The notes beneath the pieces were generated by a model. That model saw only the letters and a program-made list of their open reading frames with translations, was not told the origin of the DNA and did no database searches. A stretch of 64,000 nt of DNA from Immersiella caudata (Eukaryota > Ascomycota > Sordariomycetes > Sordariales > Lasiosphaeriaceae): contig JAULSU010000004.1 of the NCBI GenBank assembly GCA_030512335.1, positions 2,728,001 through 2,792,000 of the forward strand, written 5' to 3'. Both the position numbers and the translations under genes were made by a program. Of this stretch, positions 57,605 to 64,000 are shown in pieces. The number at the start of each line of letters is the position of its first letter. Within the stretch, counting starts at the first letter, position 1.

Positions 57605-58629
57605 GGCGGGGTAGATGGGAGGCGTTGAAGGCGAAGGGGAAGAAGCTGGAAGGCCTAGGAAGGGTTTGGGGGGGAGTTTGACGGGTAGAAGAGATGCGAG
57701 GCTAGAATACAGAGGAGTTATAATTCCCAGAGTGGAATTGCAGTTGCGCGGTTGCGGTTTTGCTTTCTCTTGGAGGCTTTGCCGTAGCATGGAGACGGTG
57801 GGGCTCCGTTGCCCCGCAATGTTGGTTAGCTGGGCCGTTGGGGTTCACGGTTAAATAACACACTATGAGAGCGCGGAAAGACAGTGATGACCGGGTTGGA
57901 AGTTGACGTTATGGTCTATCTCATCAACATTGGCCTGACGAAAACGAGCTTATATTTTCCAAGGATAGCATGTCTTCAACGAAGTCCAAAGTCCCAGAGG
58001 TATTTGCCGATATGTCGCTGGTGTGTTGATAGCTGTTCGTTGCAGCTCTTTAACTAGCCCGAATTTTCGCCCATCACGGCGGGCTAGCTGACTTTATGGC
58101 ATTTTGCACTCGGAGAGAAAGATCAGAAGGTGGTGGCCCCGCAGTCACGGCTTTGTGTGCCACCAAAAAGTGGAAAACGACAAAAATCGATGACAAAGTT
58201 GCCCGTCGTGAACAATAACCTTATATACAGCCACAAGATTCGGCAAACCCAGTCATACGGCGACGACTCATATCTGAGCCGAAGATGGCTCTGTTGGCCG
58301 AGTTGAAACTCTATCGATCTGGCGAATCGCGAGATAATAAGCCCGTCGTCGCACGTGGCGGTTGTCTCTGCTGTTTAACCAACTCGAATTTGCGTCCATC
58401 ACAGCGGGGTAGCTGATGACTTTGCGACTTTTTGCACTGTAGTCCCCACTTTCCGATTGCCAAGATTTCGGTTCCCACAATCTTATCTTATCAAAAAAAA
58501 AAAGGCACCAGAAAATATTTCATACAGACGGTGTTTGCCAGCACTCACCGCCCCGCAGTTGGTATCGCGAACCTCTTCGACTACCCTGCGCACCGAGTTT
58601 TCAGGGGGGCCACCTGCGAACTTCCCACC
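57605..58629. promoter_or_regulatory. Divergent intergenic region URA5/NOG1
   Basis: About 1 kb between two divergent starts. It contains two diverged copies of a ~65-bp sequence (58050-58115 and 58375-58442, listed separately) and an A-run at 58494-58503. The first 186 bases next to URA5 are open in its frame. No other element was recognised. Confidence 0.5.
58050..58442. repeat. Two diverged direct copies (~65 bp, ~326 bp apart) upstream of NOG1
   Basis: Copy 1 (58050-58115) and copy 2 (58375-58442) share the order TTTAAC, CGAATTT, CCATCAC, GCGGG, TAGCTGA, CTTT, TTTTGCACT. Within the gap-free first 40 bases most of the differences are transitions. Both are in direct orientation. This may be a shared regulatory module or a remnant of a local duplication. 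Confidence 0.55.
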
Positions 58630-61249
58630 ATGACGTGGAAAGACATTGCGCCTGTGCCTACGTAAGGATTCTACGGTTCTGGTTTTGGGAATTTCGGTGG
58701 CTAATTCGAAGTTTAGGGCACAGGAGTTTATCGACATCGTCCTCTCGTAAGTCGAGATGCCCGAGGCAACAACAGAACCAGACCTGACCGATCACACAGA
58801 CGAACCCAGCGCCGGTTGCCGACTCAGAGTTCGTATTTCCGATCGCCAATTGTCGAGATTGAGCTATTGCTGACGTGCTTTCAAACCCACAGTTCGAGCT
58901 GGATTCAAGAGTACGTGCGCTTCGACCGAGATAACGACGGCCTCTGGCGACCTGAAGTCGACTTATGGCTGACTGTCTCTTCCTACAGTTAGCAGAATTC
59001 GGGCGTTCTATACTCGCAAAGTGAAGTCAGCAACCCCTTTTTGATTTCCCCGATCGATTTCCGTGAGGTTTCCGACGAAGCACAGACGAGCCAGCGCAAA
59101 TACACGAGCTTCAACTTCTCAGACGAGAGCTGACCAGCTCATATAGGTTCACCCAGGAAACATGCAGCGAGAAGCTCGGCCAAATTGTCGCGAGCTTTCC
59201 GGTTCTCTCGGATCAGCACCCCTTCCACCGTGATTTGATGAACATTCTTTATGGTACAGACTCGACGCTACACATTCCTATGGGTAGGAGCGGAAGCTGA
59301 TTTTACTCCAGATGCCGACCACTTCAAGGTGGCCCTTGGTCAAGTCTCGACCGCGAAGCACCTGATCGAGACTATTTCGCGCGATTATGTTCGCTTGTTA
59401 AAGGCATGTCGAAACAATTCTCTTCCACAGGCAAGACGGGGCTAACAACCTAGTGCAGTACTCCCAGAGTTTGTTCCAGTGCAAGCAGCTGAAGCGCGCG
59501 GCTCTTGGTCGCATGGCGACGCTCATCAAGCGCCTGAAAGATCCTCTCCTGTATCTCGACCAAGTCCGTCAGCATTTGGCCAGACTGCCGGATATCAACC
59601 CAACTACAAGGACCATGCTCGTTGCTGGGTTCCCCAACGTTGGCAAGAGTTCTTTCGTCCGTTCAGTCACGCGCGCAGATACCCCAGTCGAGCCGTATGC
59701 ATTCGTGAGTACTCGCCACTGAGGCAAAAAGGTAAATATGCGCTGACGCAGAGCAGACAACGAAGAGCTTGTTTGTTGGTCATCTTGACTACAAGTACCT
59801 TCGATACCAAGTTATTGATACCCCGGGAATGTACGTACCTGAACAGCCGATTCTCTGGAACGTTTGTTACAGTGCTGACATAAGGCAGTCTCGATCACCC
59901 TCTCGAGGAGATGAACACCATCGAAATGCAAAGTGTTACTGCCCTTGCCCATTTGAGAGCAGCAGTTTGCTTCTTCATCGATATCAGCGAACAGTGCGGC
60001 TATTCGCTGAAGGCACAATGCAACCTCTTCAAGTCAATCAAACCCCTTTTCGCAAATAAGATGGTGTTCATTGTCCTGAATAAGATGGACATCAAGCCAT
60101 TCGAGGACCTGGAACCCGAGCTCCAAGAAGAAGTCGACAGTCTCACCCGGTCTGGAGATGTCGAGCTTCTACGCGCATCCTGCGCAACCCAGGAAGGAGT
60201 CCAGGACGTCAAGAACCACGTTTGCGAGCGACTTCTCACAGAACGTGTTGCGCAGAAGCTGAAGGCCGGCACATCGAGCAGCGGCTCTATGGGATCGCGT
60301 CTTACCGAAGTTATGCAACGTATCCACGTTGCCCAACCGCTTGGTGGCGTTACCAGGGAGTCCTTCATCCCCGATGCTGTCAAGAGCCTCAAGAAGTACG
60401 ACAAGAACGATCCCGAGAGGAGGATTCTGGCCCGGGATATCGAAGAAGCGAACGGAGGCGCCGGTGTGTTCAACGTCGACCTCAGGAAAGACTACATCCT
60501 AGCCAATCCTTCGTGGAAGTACGACAAGGTGCCAGAAGTGTACGATGGCAGGAACGTCTACGACTACATCGATCCCGATATCGATGCCAAGCTCGCTGCC
60601 TTGGAGGAGGAGGAGGAACGCCTCGAGAAGGAGGGCTTCTACGACTCTGATGAGGACCTGGAGGATGAGTCGGAAGAAGAGGTTCTTGAGAAGGCCGAGT
60701 ACATCCGCGAGAAGCATCGTCTCATTCGCAACGAGGCGAAGATGCGCAAGTCTTTGAAGAACAGGGCTATAATTCCCAGGAGCAAGCAAAAGAAGTCGTT
60801 TGCGCAGTTGGAGGACCACCTCGACCAGCTTGGCGTCGATACGGAGGAGATTGGCCTCCGTGGCCGCAAGGATACACAGAGTCGTGGACGTTCGGTAACT
60901 CGCAGCCGTGTCGGCACCGAGGATCCGGACTCCATGGACGTCGATATGACAGCCCACGAGCGCCTCCGGTCAAAGAGCCGCGCTCGCAGTCAGCCGGCTA
61001 CGAACAGGCGTGACGACGGTGTCCAGGACGAGGGAATGCGCACAAAGGCAGAGAGGGTGGCCAAGCTTGGCCAGCGTCACAGAAACAGAATGGCAAAGGC
61101 CGGAGAAGCCGACAGGCATATTGGTGCCACTATGCCGAAACATCTGGTAAGCTTCCGGCTCCGCACTTCACAAGACCATGCAGCTCCTAACACATTCTGC
61201 CTTACAGTTTGCTGGCAAGCGTACAATCGGCAAGACTTCTCGTCGTTAG
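58630..61249 (+). CDS. NOG1: Nucleolar GTP-binding protein 1 (60S biogenesis)
   Basis: Model join(58630..58661, 58717..58746, 58800..58828, 58893..58910, 58989..59025, 59147..59253, 59312..59403, 59459..59704, 59757..59830, 59889..61146, 61208..61249), 654 aa. The spliced N-terminus [24 protein letters not shown]... and [18 protein letters not shown] is continuous with Nog1 orthologues, which supports the five tiny 5' exons (18-37 nt). GTPase motifs: G1 [10 protein letters not shown] near 172-181, G3 DTPG (residues ILDHPLEEM follow after an intron), G4 NKMD near 286. The C-terminus is charged, with KR-rich nucleolar signals, and ends [13 protein letters not shown]. Nog1 helps mature and export the pre-60S particle. 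Nine introns are GT-AG (52-121 nt) and one (59404-59458) is GC-AG. Confidence 0.93.
59404..59458 (+). other. GC-AG intron in NOG1
   Basis: 55-nt intron, donor AAG|GCATGT, acceptor GTGCAG. It joins RDYVRLLK to [11 protein letters not shown] in phase 0, a segment that is continuous in Nog1. The donor hexamer is the same as in the GNAT gene intron at 55914. Confidence 0.82.
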
Positions 61250-61772
61250 TTTGCTTGCGTTTGGTCGTCCGTTACGGCGAGGGCGGAAAACCGAGGGAAA
61301 GGAGTGGACGTATGTGTCCGAATTCTTTATGTTCCTGTCATAGCAACCACTTCGAGGCGTTTGGAGAGAGAGCTGGGAAAATCGGAAAGCTGCATCTTGT
61401 TGTCATTCTACGAGACATTGGACCGTATACTAGACTGTTAATCTCTGTTGAATCCGCCTTGTCAATCGGAAGTTGAGTGGTGGATATGAAGCCCGGTTTT
61501 TTATGCACACAAGGCCTGCTGAACGAATCACGCAGGATGGAAAGAAAGCATTGAACACACGGATAGAACGAAGGGTCGAAGAAATGGGCTTCCTTGCCTG
61601 GGGCGGGCTAGAATATGGCCAGCCAATCAGGCTATTAACGCGTATGCAACTTTGCCATTGCTTTCCCTCCTCTCTCCCCTTCGGTAGGAGATTAACTATT
61701 GAAGAGATAGATACCGTTGGTTGCGCATTGAAAGCGCATACAGTCCCCTATACCAACCGCCAACAACGCAGC
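61250..61772. other. Convergent intergenic region NOG1/GDI1
   Basis: 523 bases with facing 3' UTRs. No gene recognised. Confidence 0.5.
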
Positions 61773-63487
61773 TTACTCTTCGGCCACCTGAATGCCCTCC
61801 CTGAGGCCCTCAACCACCAACTCCTCGTTCGCGAGGCGGCGGTAAATATCCCTAACATCGGCCGTAGTAGACTCAAAGTGACTGCTAGCGTCGTAGCTCT
61901 TGGAAATAAAGATTTGGTCCTTGGCCCCCGACTCAAGAGGCTCGTAAAGGGGAATGGGTGATCCCTATTTCGTCAGGGTTAGCAAATGGGTCGTTTTCAA
62001 AATGGTGCGGGCTCGGTGGTTAGTTACCATGAACTGTTCTTCAATCTTGCCGAGGCGTTCCAGGCCGGGTGCGAGCTCGAGGTGGTGGTTGGCAGCAGTC
62101 TCGGCGATGGTGGATACAATGGCGATCCAGTAGCCCTTGGGGCAGACATTGTGGGCGGACGAGACGCAGGCAATGTAGATATCTGTGGGCACACCACAAT
62201 CAGTCTCTAATCATATACCACCAGGTCGGACTACTCACCGTGCTTGCGCCCGACCTGCGACTGTGGAATGATAAGCTGGCACGAGTCGGCGTCGTTCGTG
62301 CCGGCAAGAGGGTGCTTGAGGATGCAGATGGCGCGCAGAACGTGTCCAACAACGCGAACCTTGCCAGGGAAGTAGCTGGGGTCACCCAGAATCATCTTGG
62401 CCTTGGTCTCAAACTTCATCTCAGGGTCAACGCCCTTCATGGTCGCCTTGATACCAACAGCCTTGTCTCCATCGTATACGATCTCCTCGACAGTGGTGTT
62501 GAGCATGTAGGTGCCGCCGTAGATAGCGCTGAGGCGGGCGAAACCTTGAGGGAGTTCGCCAAGGCCATAAAGAGGGTAGATATAAGGCGATTTGCCATAG
62601 CGGGCCACGCTGTTGCCGTAAAGGCGGATGCGCTCGATGGCCTCGGGGGCACCACCCTTCTTGTCCAGGTACGAGTCGTTGGTGTAGAGGGCCATGGCGT
62701 GTCCGACGAAGTCCTTAGTTGTGGCCTCCAGCCCAAACTTGTCGTAGACTTCTCTCATCGTGCAGCTGCTAAGGTCGAGGCCTAGGGACACACAGCAGTG
62801 TCAGTCAGGGCGTAGCAGGGGTGAGAAGTAGACACACCTTTGTGTGTAGCTGAGTCCTTGGGGTCGAACGTTCCAACCCACTCAATAAAGCTCTTCATGC
62901 GACGTTTTTCAAAGATACCCATGAGAGGCGACCGCAAGGCCTCGCCGGCGTCCGACGGGACCTTGGCGACCGTGGCCTTCGGCCCATTCCCTTGCTGCAC
63001 GAAACTGCCAGCAACCTGCTTGAACTCGAGGTAGCGGGTGACGTCGGTGGAAACGAGAATGTTCGTGAGTTCGCCGGACGACATCAAGAATTTGGGGACC
63101 AGGTCGATGTTCCAGTCGTTCAGACGGCCGTACTGCTTCCATGGCTCGGTGTCCTTGGCATAGTTGCCATACTTCTTGAACAGCTGTTTGGGTGAGGCGC
63201 TGTGTTAGCTATCGGCATAGAAATTGGCGTTCGGGCAGGGACGCGAGAGGGTCAGGCACATACCACCTCGAGGTTGACCGATGCGGCATCACTGGGAGAA
63301 GCGGTGTCAGCGATGTCGTCTTGGGTTTGGGGCCGTAAAGGGCAGCGGGTGCTTACGCTCCATAGTGGTCATTGCGGTCAATGTGCAGGACCTTCTTCCC
63401 CTTCACGCTGAGAACGCCAGACAAGATGCACTCGGTCAGGCCGGTGCCCAGCACGATAACATCGTACTCTGGGGCGATCTCGTCCAT
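61773..63487 (-). CDS. GDI1: Rab GDP-dissociation inhibitor
   Basis: Model complement(join(61773..61964, 62028..62182, 62239..62781, 62838..63183, 63264..63291, 63357..63487)), 464 aa. Spliced N-terminus [20 protein letters not shown] is the GDI/REP signature. Exon 2 is only 28 nt and supplies DAASVNLEV. Further family blocks: [18 protein letters not shown] (Rab-binding platform), [19 protein letters not shown] joined to [19 protein letters not shown], and [26 protein letters not shown]. The C-terminal [19 protein letters not shown] is restored by the last intron. GDI extracts prenylated Rab-GDP from membranes for recycling in secretion. All five introns are GT-AG, 56-80 nt. Length matches fungal GDIs. 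Confidence 0.96.
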
Positions 63488-64000
63488 AGCTGCAACTGGA
63501 GCCGGGGATTAAGCTTCTTGGGTGAGGGGCGTTATTGATTTGGGGAGGAGCAACAGAAGCTGGCGCGTAGAGCAACACGCAACTCGAAGAGAAAACTATA
63601 ATAAAGCGGAGAATGGGACCGTACGGTTCGGCAAAGTTCCAATTCCACTTGTCTTTGATCAGGAGGTCGAGAACAAGCGCTGGGTTGTTGGGCGAAGTTG
63701 AGGTGAAGTGGGGGGGCCAGACTGAGGGGTGGATGCCCCGCTCTTTGGAGCTGTCTTCCTGGCTAGCGAACGCCTGTGATTCGATGCTTGGGAGAGGCGG
63801 TCACAGCTGTCTCGGCTCATTTATGCTGCCCATGGTTTCTGGATGCCGAAATGCATGCTAAACATCTATTCACACTATCTGTACAACACATGAATGCCGT
63901 GCTGGCTAAGCTCGAATATCTATGTATGGGTACACCGGACCTCTTGGGTATTTCGCCCTCGCAGTCCGTAAATGCTGTAAACGCCGTGATAATCAGGCTG
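63488..64000. promoter_or_regulatory. Upstream region of GDI1 to window end
   Basis: 513 bases upstream of GDI1, presumably its promoter and 5' UTR. Only short frames; a neighbouring gene may begin beyond the edge. Confidence 0.4.

Noticed and set aside
1..64000. A secondary-metabolite, heterokaryon-incompatibility or transposon-borne accessory cluster
   Set aside because: No PKS/NRPS, HET, NACHT, reverse transcriptase or transposase sequence was seen; almost all recognised genes are conserved housekeeping genes.

Overview
The window looks like nuclear chromosomal DNA of a filamentous ascomycete (Pezizomycotina, most likely Sordariomycetes). The evidence is GC-rich coding sequence, many 49-121 nt spliceosomal introns with GTRNGT-type donors, intergenic gaps of 1-4 kb, a C6 zinc-cluster regulator, and fungal versions of Ole1, Med21, Ura5, Rrg7 and Ddi1. 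I cannot name the species. No tRNA, rRNA, CRISPR array, biosynthetic gene cluster or intact transposon was recognised. The window is mainly conserved housekeeping genes. Exon models below were assembled by eye from splice signals, reading phase and family conservation.

Left part (1-24.7 kb): 3' end of an Aim41/YqeY-like gene (left edge); a weak RS-rich ORF; a SNF2/RING helicase of Rad5/HLTF type; a long gap with a ~234 bp fold-back element whose arms differ only by transitions; the delta-9 fatty acid desaturase OLE1 (-); an atypical protein-kinase-like gene (-); a 3.9 kb gap; the mitochondrial Lon protease PIM1 (-); a small conserved coiled-coil protein (+); and the mitochondrial nuclease-fold protein RRG7 (-).

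Middle part (25-42.5 kb): Mediator subunit MED21 (+), a pyrimidine 5'-nucleotidase-like HAD hydrolase (-), a perfect 10-bp CA-type tandem repeat, a 930-residue disordered protein (+), a multi-KH RNA-binding protein (+), gamma-tubulin complex component GCP2 (-) and proteasome alpha-5 PUP2 (+).

Right part (42.5-64 kb): a six-exon Zn2Cys6 transcription factor with an embedded Gly-Pro repeat (-), 25S rRNA methyltransferase RRP8 (+), ubiquitin shuttle/protease DDI1 (-, start codon split by an intron), a GNAT acetyltransferase (+), orotate phosphoribosyltransferase URA5 (-), ribosome-biogenesis GTPase NOG1 (+, 11 exons) and Rab GDP-dissociation inhibitor GDI1 (-).

From 23 kb to the right end genes almost strictly alternate strand, giving repeated divergent-promoter and convergent-terminator pairs. 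Shared themes are ribosome biogenesis (RRP8, NOG1), proteolysis (Lon, PUP2, DDI1), pyrimidine metabolism (URA5, the HAD hydrolase) and mitochondrial maintenance (Aim41, Lon, Rrg7), but nothing suggests co-regulated clusters. The most unusual points are three inferred GC-AG introns, the split DDI1 start codon, the transition-only inverted repeat, the kinase with a rewritten catalytic loop, and the Gly-Pro repeat in the transcription factor.
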